This document shows positions 15,741 through 22,225 of a stretch of DNA of 64,000 bases, piece after piece (within the stretch, counting starts at the first letter, position 1; each line of letters begins with the position of its first letter). The translations under genes and the position numbers were made by a program. The notes under the pieces are model-generated. The model was given only the letters and a program-made list of their open reading frames with translations, made no database searches and was not told the DNA's origin. Origin of the DNA: a virus. Where the stretch lies: IMG/VR virus record IMGVR_UViG_3300009177_000029, positions 1 to 64,000 of that record; one strand, written 5' to 3'.

Positions 15741-16589
15741 TCAAATCACATGTAGTGAACCGCCCGCTGCGATGTTCAAGACACCGCCAGCGTCGATGTT
15801 GAGTACACCATCTACAGTGTACTGATAGTTTGCCGGGACTGATACTACCTCAGAAACGAGAATGTGGTCCTTGATCAACCCGTCGAAATCTGGTGCCCAA
15901 CTCGTTCCATTCCAACGCAAGAGCTGTGCCACTATTGGTGGTGTAGCAGAAACAGCACGTCCTTGCAACCCAACAACCGAAGGATTTGGATAGGTTCCGG
16001 ACAGATCGCCGCCTGCTGGACCACTTGGTGTGGACCCGGAAATGAGCGAAGGATTCACTCGACCAGTAGCTGGATCGGTCATGACGATGCGGCTAATGGC
16101 TCCTGCAAACGTCGTAATCGCGTTCTGTACAGCCCAAATGCCATCCTCAATCTCTTCGTAAATCAAGTCTTCATTTGTAGCCCAGCCACGCGGGTTGATG
16201 TTGCTTGGGAAGCCTAGTCCTGCGTACGTCTCGTTGTCTTCGGTTGTTTCACCCGCAGCCTGGTAGCGCCAGCCAAGTGTTCGCGTTGCGAACGTGCGAA
16301 TAGCGATATAGGATGAGGCGTTATCACTTGGGGAGCTGGACCCGTTGACCTGCAAGGACACAGTATACGTACCCTTTACATCCGGCGTGAATGTAAAGGA
16401 CGAACCTGCGCCAGTAGTACCACGAACTAGCGCCGAGCGAATAGGCACATCCACGAGAGTCCACAGGTATGTGGTCTCGGAAGTGTTGTTCGTACACGTC
16501 ACTAGTTGGGAGACAACACCGTCAGAACGAGCTTTTCCGGCTGTTCCTGCGGGACGGGTCGCCTGGTTGATCAGAATAGACGCAGGCAT
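15741..16589 (-). CDS. Tail-fibre/connector protein
   Basis: 282 residues from ATG 16589, after GGAG. The N-terminus holds an Ig/PKD-like beta domain (FTFTPDVKGTYTVSLQVNG). The middle carries the fibre motif GPAGGDLSGTYPNPSVVGLQG followed by LLRWNGTSWAP, seen in many phage and prophage fibres. The C-terminus has a hydrophobic repeat (VDGVLNIDAGGVLNIAAGG). Likely the proximal part of the fibre complex with the two genes downstream. A long palindrome lies just before its ribosome site. Confidence 0.8.
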   Translation of the reverse strand: MPASILINQATRPAGTAGKARSDGVVSQLVTCTNNTSETTYLWTLVDVPIRSALVRGTTGAGSSFTFTPDVKGTYTVSLQVNGSSSPSDNASSYIAIRTFATRTLGWRYQAAGETTEDNETYAGLGFPSNINPRGWATNEDLIYEEIEDGIWAVQNAITTFAGAISRIVMTDPATGRVNPSLISGSTPSGPAGGDLSGTYPNPSVVGLQGRAVSATPPIVAQLLRWNGTSWAPDFDGLIKDHILVSEVVSVPANYQYTVDGVLNIDAGGVLNIAAGGSLHVI

Positions 16590-16598
16590 CAATACTCC

Positions 16599-16624
16599 TA
16601 GGGCTTGGAAGCTTCCAAGCCCTA
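16599..16624. terminator. 26-base perfect palindrome between phosphoesterase and fibre genes
   Basis: A perfect inverted repeat of 26 bases, centred between 16611 and 16612, with half-site TAGGGCTTGGAAG. In RNA it would form an 11-base stem. It lies between the phosphoesterase stop and the GGAG ribosome site of the fibre gene. No T-tract follows on either strand, so it is not a standard intrinsic terminator. A factor-assisted terminator, processing site or protein-binding site is equally possible. Confidence 0.5.
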
Positions 16625-16630
16625 AGTGTA

Positions 16631-17350
16631 CTAGATTCCGAGGTCTATGACAAGTGGCGGATTTGTAGGCTTGTATGCTTCCGTACAGATCGCCGCGTTC
16701 AACATCATGGTACTACCCAACATGGCGAAACCGTGTCCGGCATGGATGTGACCGCAAATGTGCACACGTGGCTTCTTCGTGAGAATCACGTCTCGTAGGT
16801 CCATACAACCCACACGTTCGCCACGAGGCGTGAGATCAAGAGCACCGTAGGCAGGGCCGTGCGTGATGAGAATGTCGAGTCCTTCGGGGATCTTGTCCCA
16901 CTTGGACCTGATTTCCTTGCCTCGCTCGGCATTGAACACCCAATGCTGCTTGAAGAAAGCAGGCGTCCAGGGCGAACCGTAGATGCGGAAACCAAAGCGC
17001 TCAATCTCTTCGTCCTCGATGTATGTCACATCCGGCAACAAAGATTTCCACGTCTCTGGGTCACGTTGTGCCGTGAGGTCATGATTGCCAGCGATACAGA
17101 CGACTTCACCGACCTTGCCACTGTCCTGTAGAGCAAAGCACCAGTTGTTGAAATCCGTGATCTGTGCGTACTCTCCACGGTCCGTGATGTCACCAGCTAC
17201 GATGAGCAAATCACAGTTGGGCACCTGTATTCTATTTTGGTACGAGTGCATGTCCGAGATAGCGCAAATACGCTTCGTCTTCACAGGAAGTTGCGGCGTC
17301 TGTGGCTTGTTGCGCCAAGCTCGTGCTGATTGAACCATGTCGCCCGTCAT
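16631..17350 (-). CDS. Calcineurin-like metallophosphoesterase
   Basis: 239 residues from ATG 17350, seven bases after GAGG; an ATG five codons earlier overlaps the previous gene. All five motifs are visible in order: SDMHS, GDITDRGE, GNHD, THGPAYG and CGHIHAGHG. It should hold two metal ions and hydrolyse phosphodiesters or monoesters. The compact form resembles MPPED/239AB-type phosphodiesterases more than the SbcD nuclease. Substrate unknown. Confidence 0.88.
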   Translation of the reverse strand: MTGDMVQSARAWRNKPQTPQLPVKTKRICAISDMHSYQNRIQVPNCDLLIVAGDITDRGEYAQITDFNNWCFALQDSGKVGEVVCIAGNHDLTAQRDPETWKSLLPDVTYIEDEEIERFGFRIYGSPWTPAFFKQHWVFNAERGKEIRSKWDKIPEGLDILITHGPAYGALDLTPRGERVGCMDLRDVILTKKPRVHICGHIHAGHGFAMLGSTMMLNAAICTEAYKPTNPPLVIDLGI

Positions 17351-17357
17351 AGCTTCC

Positions 17358-18179
17358 TCAAACATTTCCGCGTGCCATCAGGAAGAGTCCGCTTCGGAGT
17401 GATACCTTAGGCTTCCATTTACCATCAATGCGGAGTCTGTCAAGGGACGGCACCTTCCACCAAGCATGACGCTCGATTGGTTCCACAGTGACAATCTCGA
17501 TGTCCTTCTCGAAGGCATGGCCAACAGACTTGGCTAGGGAGAGAATCTCCACCTGTTCATCTGAGCCGACATTGTAGATGCCTCTGTGACCCTTGAGCAA
17601 GCGCTGTACCAACACGCCGATTGCTGCTGTGAAGTCTTCTTCCCAAAGGAATGTACGGATTTGGCGACCAGGATGGTCAACAAGCAGCGGGTGGTTACCA
17701 CGTGCTTGCTTCATGAACTTGTTGACTACGCCGTGCGTACAGGTAGGTCCGTAGACGTTGAATGGTCGTACGACCACAGTCTTACCTGTTGGTCGCTGCA
17801 CAAACATGTGCTCGGCAAGCAAGGACGTGAGCGGACGCACAGCACTCTCATCAAGAGGCGATGTAATCACGTGTCCTTGCGCTTCATCCATAGGTTCTAC
17901 TTCACGTAGATTCAACGCGTAGTCTCGGTCTGAGTACACGCTGGATGAAGAAAGAAGAAGCACGGGCCAATCCTTGGACTGTACCGTGCGGAGTTCGTCG
18001 AGTAGTTTGTATGCGGCATCGCGGTTGTGTACCTCTGCTCCGGCTAGCACGAATACAGGGTTGTCTTGATCGACCTGCGAAGGGTCAACGACGAGGGCAA
18101 AGCCCTGCGAGATCAAGAAACCAATCGTGATCGGAAGAAGTACGTGGCGACCTACTACGACGAACTGTGTACGCTTCAC
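17358..18179 (-). CDS. NAD-dependent epimerase-like (extended SDR) protein, probably inactive
   Basis: 273 residues from GTG 18179, which overlaps the stop of a micro-ORF and follows AAGGAA. Fold markers of extended SDR sugar-nucleotide epimerases remain: LLLSSSSVYS at 74-83, VRPFNVYGP at 137-145, IYNVGSDEQVEI and a C-terminal substrate lobe. But the N-terminal TGGxGxxG nucleotide loop is replaced by VVVGRHVLLP, and the YxxxK pair is replaced by R115 and S119 when aligned on the following Glu. Catalysis by the usual mechanism is therefore unlikely. Confidence 0.72.
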   Translation of the reverse strand: MKRTQFVVVGRHVLLPITIGFLISQGFALVVDPSQVDQDNPVFVLAGAEVHNRDAAYKLLDELRTVQSKDWPVLLLSSSSVYSDRDYALNLREVEPMDEAQGHVITSPLDESAVRPLTSLLAEHMFVQRPTGKTVVVRPFNVYGPTCTHGVVNKFMKQARGNHPLLVDHPGRQIRTFLWEEDFTAAIGVLVQRLLKGHRGIYNVGSDEQVEILSLAKSVGHAFEKDIEIVTVEPIERHAWWKVPSLDRLRIDGKWKPKVSLRSGLFLMARGNV

Positions 18180-18262
18180 TTTTTGAGTTCCTTTTCTGCA
18201 CACTTGCAGTGTAGGACAATCTTCTTGCACTTGTCGCACTTAGGCAAGATCTTATCGGTCAT
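18176..18262 (-). CDS. 28-residue zinc-knuckle micro-protein
   Basis: ATG at 18262 lies inside the end of the resolvase gene (11-base overlap) and TGA at 18176-18178 overlaps the GTG of the SDR-like gene. The product MTDKILPKCDKCKKIVLHCKC... has CxxC and CxC, a miniature zinc-knuckle pattern, in a basic background. A GAGAG sequence precedes the start. Coupling at both ends supports translation; the size leaves doubt. Confidence 0.5.
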   Translation of the reverse strand: MTDKILPKCDKCKKIVLHCKCAEKELKK

Positions 18263-18752
18263 ACAACCAGCTCTCTTTCATGGTCGAGAACAGCACAGAC
18301 AACGGGAAGATCACTACACAATCTGCCGTTCCCAACTGAGTTTCAAAGTATGTCTTCGACGTGGACAACTTATGCCACAGTTCCGGAGTCATGTGCATGC
18401 GACGAACCATTGCGTACAGAGGCGCATGGTTCTTCGTAAACACAAGCAATGGAATCTTCCCCTTCGGTGTTTCCGTCAGGGTCTGTTCCCACCACTTGTG
18501 CATCAAGGTCTTGTCGGACGTGAGCATCTGCTCCAACGTCCAACCTTCGACCTTCTTGCTTTCCACACAGAACGGGAACGATTTGTCAGGCGTCACGAGG
18601 TCGCCGCATGCGTTCCAGTCCTCACGAAACTTTGCCGTCGCGAAGCCACCTGAAAGTGGCGTACGTGCAAAGTCCGCTCCCCACCATGCCGAGAATAGCT
18701 TTGCCAGCTTCCTCTCGGCCGTCTGTCCCTTCTTGCGTCCGTTTACTGCCAT
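18252..18752 (-). CDS. PD-(D/E)XK nuclease, Holliday-junction-resolvase-like
   Basis: 166 residues. GRKKGQTAERKLAKLF places Glu13 in the first helix, RTPLSGG follows at 30-36, then GDLV with Asp51 and FCVESKKVEGW with Glu64 and Lys66. This is the E-D-ExK core of Hjc-type resolvases and related phage endonucleases. It could resolve recombination branches before packaging. ATG 18752 has no ribosome site and coincides with the expected start of transcription from the promoter at 18759-18787, so the mRNA may be leaderless. Confidence 0.8.
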   Translation of the reverse strand: MAVNGRKKGQTAERKLAKLFSAWWGADFARTPLSGGFATAKFREDWNACGDLVTPDKSFPFCVESKKVEGWTLEQMLTSDKTLMHKWWEQTLTETPKGKIPLLVFTKNHAPLYAMVRRMHMTPELWHKLSTSKTYFETQLGTADCVVIFPLSVLFSTMKESWLYDR

Positions 18753-18774
18753 TCACGGATGATACGCCGTGAAT
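18751..18774. promoter_or_regulatory. Operator-like dyad over the -10 box
   Basis: Two perfect 8-base arms, ATTCACGG (18751-18758) and CCGTGAAT (18767-18774), are separated by 8 bases that contain the whole -10 hexamer of the resolvase promoter. One arm overlaps the resolvase start codon. A dimeric repressor bound here would block RNA polymerase. Confidence 0.55.
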
Positions 18775-18787
18775 CACGAACTGTCAA
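18759..18787 (-). promoter_or_regulatory. Sigma70-like promoter for the resolvase operon
   Basis: On the - strand: TTGACA (18782-18787), a 17-base spacer and TATCAT (18759-18764), 11 of 12 consensus bases. The TGA inside the -35 is the stop codon of the WGR gene. The expected start point is near 18752, at or next to the ATG of the nuclease gene. The strongest promoter found in the window. Confidence 0.7.
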
Positions 18788-19170
18788 GTCAAATCCCACT
18801 CGGTTTCAACTTCGATTAGCTTGGGCTTTTCTGCCTTTGCTTTCGGAGGGTTGGTGAGCGGCGTGCTGGACACGGATTGGTAACCCTTCTTGATCTTCTC
18901 GCGCATCACGTTCTCAAAGACTTGCATGGCATCGTCCTCAGTGGAGTATTCGCCGAAGCCAGATTGGCCTTGTGTGCCGATCTTGCCCCAACGAGTCTTG
19001 AATGCGTGCGAACGTCCCGTACGACCAGCAGAACCACGGCCGCTGGATACGAGCTTGAGTGCAGTAAGTTCGTAGAACTTGTTCGAGTTCTCAGCTACGT
19101 TCTTGTACTCAAGATACTCACGACGTAGAACCTCGTAGTCAAGTCCGTTCTCTTCAACTAGGTTAGCCAT
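18784..19170 (-). CDS. WGR-domain protein
   Basis: 128 residues from ATG 19170 (GGAAG upstream); the longer frame reading through the HNH gene is a shadow. Residues 30-98 are a WGR domain: NKFYELTALKL, TRWGKIGTQGQSG with the signature as W61-G-K63, then EDDAMQVFENVMREKIKKGY. WGR domains bind nucleic acid and are best known from PARP enzymes and bacterial MolR/ligase-linked proteins. The linker is Pro/Lys-rich, and the C-terminus ETEWDLT matches that of the protein at 40320-40760. Role in the phage unknown; DNA-end or nick binding is plausible. Confidence 0.85.
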   Translation of the reverse strand: MANLVEENGLDYEVLRREYLEYKNVAENSNKFYELTALKLVSSGRGSAGRTGRSHAFKTRWGKIGTQGQSGFGEYSTEDDAMQVFENVMREKIKKGYQSVSSTPLTNPPKAKAEKPKLIEVETEWDLT

Positions 19171-19792
19171 GTTTCTTCCGTGAAGGTGTGAAGGCAACTT
19201 CTTTATGGTCTGTCCAACCGCGGTCAAGACGCTTGTACATTGTGAACTCAGAGACTGAGCAGCGCGGGTCGCGGGACCACTCACTGACTGTCTTAGTCTC
19301 TCCATCAATGGTGAGTTTGACATTTGAGCGAGTATTCTGGTTCTGTTCATAGCGAGTTGCCCAACGAACATTACCTGGCTCGTAGTTGCCGTTTGAATCC
19401 ATGCGCTCAATCGTGTGCTTGAGTGTGGGACGCTTGCCTACCATGAACAGGAAGGCTTCGAAGCTGTCTCGCCACATATCACACACGACGATGCCGCGAC
19501 CACCATAGTTCTTGTAGTCTTTGTTGTTCGGGTTGTGGCAGCGTTGAATCATGTGCACCCAAGTATTGTACTCGGGCGATGCTTTACCGTATGGCGAAGC
19601 GCCATGAGAAGTCTTTGACACGGAGACTGAGCAACGTCGGCACATGAGACTCTTGGCATGCGTCAAGTCATACTTGCGCACTGCCTTGGTCGTACGTCCG
19701 CACGAACAGGTACAGATCACCTTTGTGGTGTCTTTGCTCTGCGCGGTTACGGTCCATGCACCGAACGTTTGCCCAATCGCCAGGTCACTCAT
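19163..19792 (-). CDS. HNH homing-endonuclease-like protein
   Basis: 209 residues. N-terminal zinc finger (CTCSCG, then CRRC). The core is the widespread phage HNH type: YNTWVHMIQRCHNPNNKDYKN, YGGRGIVVCDMWRDSFEAF, then HTIERMDSNGNYEPGNVRWA. The C-terminal part (VSEWSRDPRCSVSEFTMYKRL) is a helix-turn-helix for target recognition. It is a free-standing, mobile-type gene wedged between DUF2158-like and WGR genes, overlapping both. It could spread by cleaving related phage DNA lacking it. Confidence 0.88.
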   Translation of the reverse strand: MSDLAIGQTFGAWTVTAQSKDTTKVICTCSCGRTTKAVRKYDLTHAKSLMCRRCSVSVSKTSHGASPYGKASPEYNTWVHMIQRCHNPNNKDYKNYGGRGIVVCDMWRDSFEAFLFMVGKRPTLKHTIERMDSNGNYEPGNVRWATRYEQNQNTRSNVKLTIDGETKTVSEWSRDPRCSVSEFTMYKRLDRGWTDHKEVAFTPSRKKHG

Positions 19793-19986
19793 ACGATTTC
19801 GAGTGCATCACGATGAACACGCATGTAGTTCATGTGGTACTCGCAGTTGTCCAGCTCGTTGAACCAAGCACACACGAAACCATTACGTGTATGTTCATCC
19901 TTCGAGACAACGCTCATCGCAGGACAAGGGAACAGTCCCTTGAGCTTGACACGAGACCCGATACCCACTACTTGCTTCTTTGCCAT
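19789..19986 (-). CDS. DUF2158/YodC-like small protein
   Basis: 65 residues behind a GGAGGAAAC ribosome site. The pattern SRVKLKGLFPCPAMSVVSKDE followed by GFVCAWFNELDN matches the small YodC/DUF2158 family (VxLKxGGPxMTV...CxWF), whose function is unknown. Four-base overlap with the HNH gene. Confidence 0.65.
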   Translation of the reverse strand: MAKKQVVGIGSRVKLKGLFPCPAMSVVSKDEHTRNGFVCAWFNELDNCEYHMNYMRVHRDALEIV

Positions 19987-19995
19987 GTTTCCTCC

Positions 19996-20286
19996 TCAGC
20001 AGATCGCCGATGCGTGCCAACCCTTGGTTCCGTATGCGCTGCCATAGGCATCGTACCTGGCACGAAGGTTGTCATCCGCATCATACCACTTCTTCGTGTT
20101 CTTGGGCTCGTAGGTCACGTCGAACGAGGCACCGTCGAGATTGAAAGTAACTGGCACGCCAGTCTCTTCGCAAACCTTCGCGAGTTCTGCCATGGCTTCC
20201 TTCACAGTCTTCTCAAAGACTGCCTTCTGCGCATGGACCTTCTCAGCCGCTTCAACGAACTGTTCGTCTAGTGTTTTCTTGGTCAT
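19996..20286 (-). CDS. Unknown protein, 96 residues
   Basis: Starts at ATG 20286. Helical N-terminal half (EQFVEAAEKVHAQKAVFEKTVKEAMAELAKV), then a beta segment VPVTFNLDGASFDVTYEPK and an aromatic tail. No family recognised. Part of a run of small genes downstream of ThyX. Confidence 0.62.
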   Translation of the reverse strand: MTKKTLDEQFVEAAEKVHAQKAVFEKTVKEAMAELAKVCEETGVPVTFNLDGASFDVTYEPKNTKKWYDADDNLRARYDAYGSAYGTKGWHASAIC

Positions 20287-20288
20287 GA

Positions 20289-20357
20289 TTATCGCCTCTT
20301 CGGATCCTTGTAACGACGACCACCCTCAGCCTTTTGCTTTGCGGAGTCCAGGACGGC
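20289..20357 (-). other. In-frame extension beyond the amber stop
   Basis: Twenty-two codons plus TAA continue the frame of the preceding gene after TAG. They have no start codon or ribosome site of their own, yet the sequence looks coding (Lys/Arg-rich, no further stop) and ends two bases before the next ATG, as normal genes here do. Confidence 0.5.
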
Positions 20358-20618
20358 CTATGCCTGGCTTCCAGAGACAACCTGGATGCGTTCCGCTTCC
20401 GAGACTGCCTTGCCCTGCATCTTCGACGCAATGACCTCAGGCGGGTTCTCGATGACCTGGAAATCGATTTCCTTGGTGTCCTCGTTGATGACCTTCGTGA
20501 AGGTGAAGTAGAGGCTCACAAGTTCACGGAAACGTGCCGACTCCATGAGTCGAGAAAACATGATTCCATATTCACGAAGCTTGGCATCTGCAAGCTGGTC
20601 TTCGGTCTCTGTGCTCAT
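20358..20618 (-). CDS. Unknown protein ending at an amber codon
   Basis: 86 residues, mostly helical (QLADAKLREYGIMFSRLMESARFRELVSLYF). The last codon is TAG at 20358-20360, but the same frame stays open for another 22 sense codons to TAA at 20289-20291. Those codons read AVLDSAKQKAEGGRRYKDPKRR, a plausible basic C-terminal tail. Either the stop is read through, or a longer ancestor has been cut by a nonsense change (CAG to TAG would restore Gln). ATG 20618 overlaps the upstream stop. Confidence 0.6.
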   Translation of the reverse strand: MSTETEDQLADAKLREYGIMFSRLMESARFRELVSLYFTFTKVINEDTKEIDFQVIENPPEVIASKMQGKAVSEAERIQVVSGSQA

Positions 20619-20851
20619 ACTTGCTCCAACTTCGTCTTGATGGTCACAGTCACATCATGCCCAGACTGACGGTCCTTGAACATGAAGCTCACGCCGTAGT
20701 CTGTAGGCACATGACGGATGACTTCACCGTTCTTGCCTTCGATGGGTTCGTAGTCAACAGTCTCGGCATACTGAGACACGTGGTCATTCTCGACCAACTC
20801 AGTGATAGCCTTGAGACGCCCAATCAGCTCTTTCTTGAATACGCCACTCAT
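20615..20851 (-). CDS. Unknown protein, 78 residues
   Basis: Overlaps neighbours by four bases on each side. MSGVFKKELIGRLKAITELVEND is helical; VPTDYGVSFMFKDRQSGHDVTVTIKTKLEQV forms paired strands. No family recognised. Confidence 0.62.
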   Translation of the reverse strand: MSGVFKKELIGRLKAITELVENDHVSQYAETVDYEPIEGKNGEVIRHVPTDYGVSFMFKDRQSGHDVTVTIKTKLEQV

Positions 20852-21171
20852 AGATCAAACTCCGCGTTTAGGGTTGTGCCGTCCGATTCAACTTCTGTCT
20901 GCAACTCACCGTCGATGTACACCTTGAGTTTGAGTGTACCATCTGTTTCCTTGCGCGTGACAACACGCACATGACGCTTCTCTTGGGGCGCAGCCGGCAA
21001 TACGATCTTCGTACCTGTAGTCGTGTCAGGCAACACCGGATACGGCTCGAATGGAATCTGCGGTACTGTTGGGATCCATGGTTGATCTGGAATCCAAGGC
21101 TCGCCTGGCCACGGGCCAGTCATTGGCGGCGCGCCATACATTACGGTTCCATGTGTTGCCGGAGTTCTCAT
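20848..21171 (-). CDS. Proline-rich unknown protein
   Basis: 107 residues. Residues 15-48 are a Pro/Trp repeat (PMTGPWPGEPWIPDQPWIP), probably extended; the C-terminal half is a small beta domain (RHVRVVTRKETDGTLKLKVYIDGEL). It ends AEFDL, weakly like the WDL tails elsewhere in the window. Coupled by ATGA to thyX upstream. Confidence 0.62.
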   Translation of the reverse strand: MRTPATHGTVMYGAPPMTGPWPGEPWIPDQPWIPTVPQIPFEPYPVLPDTTTGTKIVLPAAPQEKRHVRVVTRKETDGTLKLKVYIDGELQTEVESDGTTLNAEFDL

Positions 21172-22025
21172 TGTCCACCTGTGAAGATTTGTTCGTTTGG
21201 AATACGCTTGCGATACTGTTGGAACGGTGCCGCAAAGTTACCATACCCAAACTTGGCTTCTGGGTCACTTGGGTCGATGACAAATGCTTGATGCTCGAAC
21301 GGAGACATGTGTCCGTTGGTTAGAAGCATGTCATGTAGTGCGTGGTCTGCCTTGTAGTCGATGACGTTGCGGTCGTGAGTAAGATACGACACCCGAGCGC
21401 ATCGTGCAACCGAGCATTTCAGAAGGAACAGGTCCACTCCACGGTCATCGTACTTGTACGCCTCTTCAATGTCCTCAGGACGGATGTAAGGTGCATGAAG
21501 ATCGCCAACACAGCGTGGAATAGGCGTACTCTTCTCGATAGCCTCACGTACATTCTTCGCGACAATCTGAATCTCCGGCTGTGCTGCTGGATGCTCACGA
21601 AGCGCCAGGAAGTTACGCCACTCTGTTGCCGAACAGATTACCTTGTGCCAAGCATACGGCTCGATGATACGGTTCGCCCACTGCTTGTGAACGCCCACAT
21701 CCGCCAAACGCTTTGCGTGCTTGGTAGCAGAAGCACACGCCTCCAACCAAATCTGACGAGCTTGTGCCTGTGCGATTGGGTCGAGCGTGTCACCAGCCTG
21801 CATACCCTTCTTGTTTGCAAGAAAGGCTTCTGGGATGAATGGGTCTGTCTGCAACATTGCGATGCGCTTCTCAACCGGAATAGCTCGACTTGATGCCGAG
21901 TTGCGGGAGAACATGCGATGTGTGTTGAACTCTGCCAGGATGAAGCGCGGCATGTCGATCAACAATGTGATGAGGACTTCCCCACCCGCAGACGAGTGTG
22001 CGAGGACTTCTACTTCGTAGCTCAC
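21168..22025 (-). CDS. thyX: FAD-dependent thymidylate synthase
   Basis: 285 residues from GTG 22025, eight bases after GAGG; the long frame upstream overlaps two genes and is rejected. ThyX makes dTMP from dUMP using methylene-tetrahydrofolate and reduced FAD. Seen: NTHRMFSRNSASSRA at 34-48, the ThyX motif RHRxxSxNxxSxR with Thr in place of the first Arg; NRIIEPYAWHKVICSATEWRNFLALR further on; and the terminal SPFEHQAF block. Works with the dNMP kinase and dUTPase of this phage to supply dTTP. Confidence 0.92.
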   Translation of the reverse strand: MSYEVEVLAHSSAGGEVLITLLIDMPRFILAEFNTHRMFSRNSASSRAIPVEKRIAMLQTDPFIPEAFLANKKGMQAGDTLDPIAQAQARQIWLEACASATKHAKRLADVGVHKQWANRIIEPYAWHKVICSATEWRNFLALREHPAAQPEIQIVAKNVREAIEKSTPIPRCVGDLHAPYIRPEDIEEAYKYDDRGVDLFLLKCSVARCARVSYLTHDRNVIDYKADHALHDMLLTNGHMSPFEHQAFVIDPSDPEAKFGYGNFAAPFQQYRKRIPNEQIFTGGQ

Positions 22026-22225
22026 TTCGAGTTCCTCAACTGATCTTGAAACTTGCGATAGCCTGCGGCAAGTGCTGCATACAAGCAGAGCCAAGCAACG
22101 CCTACGAGTGCGAACACACCGCCAGCGAACAGGTTTCCGACCAGCAGTTGTGACCCGCCGATGCCCAAGCATAGACCGCCTAGAACCGCAGCCAACCTAC
22201 CACTGTACAAAGACATAGTGTTCAT
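22022..22225 (-). CDS. Small two-helix membrane protein
   Basis: 67 residues from ATG 22225, overlapping the stop of the dNMP kinase gene; it ends over the GTG of thyX. Two hydrophobic helices (RLAAVLGGLCLGIGGSQLL and GVFALVGVAWLCLYAALAAG) and a basic tail YRKFQDQLRNSK. No family recognised. Tight packing between two nucleotide-metabolism genes. Confidence 0.65.
   Translation of the reverse strand: MNTMSLYSGRLAAVLGGLCLGIGGSQLLVGNLFAGGVFALVGVAWLCLYAALAAGYRKFQDQLRNSK

Noticed and set aside
19171-19410. N-terminal extension of the WGR protein
   Set aside because: It runs through the HNH gene in another frame; ATG 19170 has a ribosome site and gives a complete WGR domain.
20358-20360. General recoding of TAG as a sense codon in this phage
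   Set aside because: Other genes here end in TAG, for example at 1058-1060, with the next gene starting at once; no set of TAG-interrupted conserved genes was seen, so the amber case at 20358 is local.
22026-22172. N-terminal extension of ThyX
   Set aside because: The extra 49 codons overlap a coupled membrane-protein gene, are Arg-rich shadow sequence, and the GTG at 22025 has a good GAGG site.
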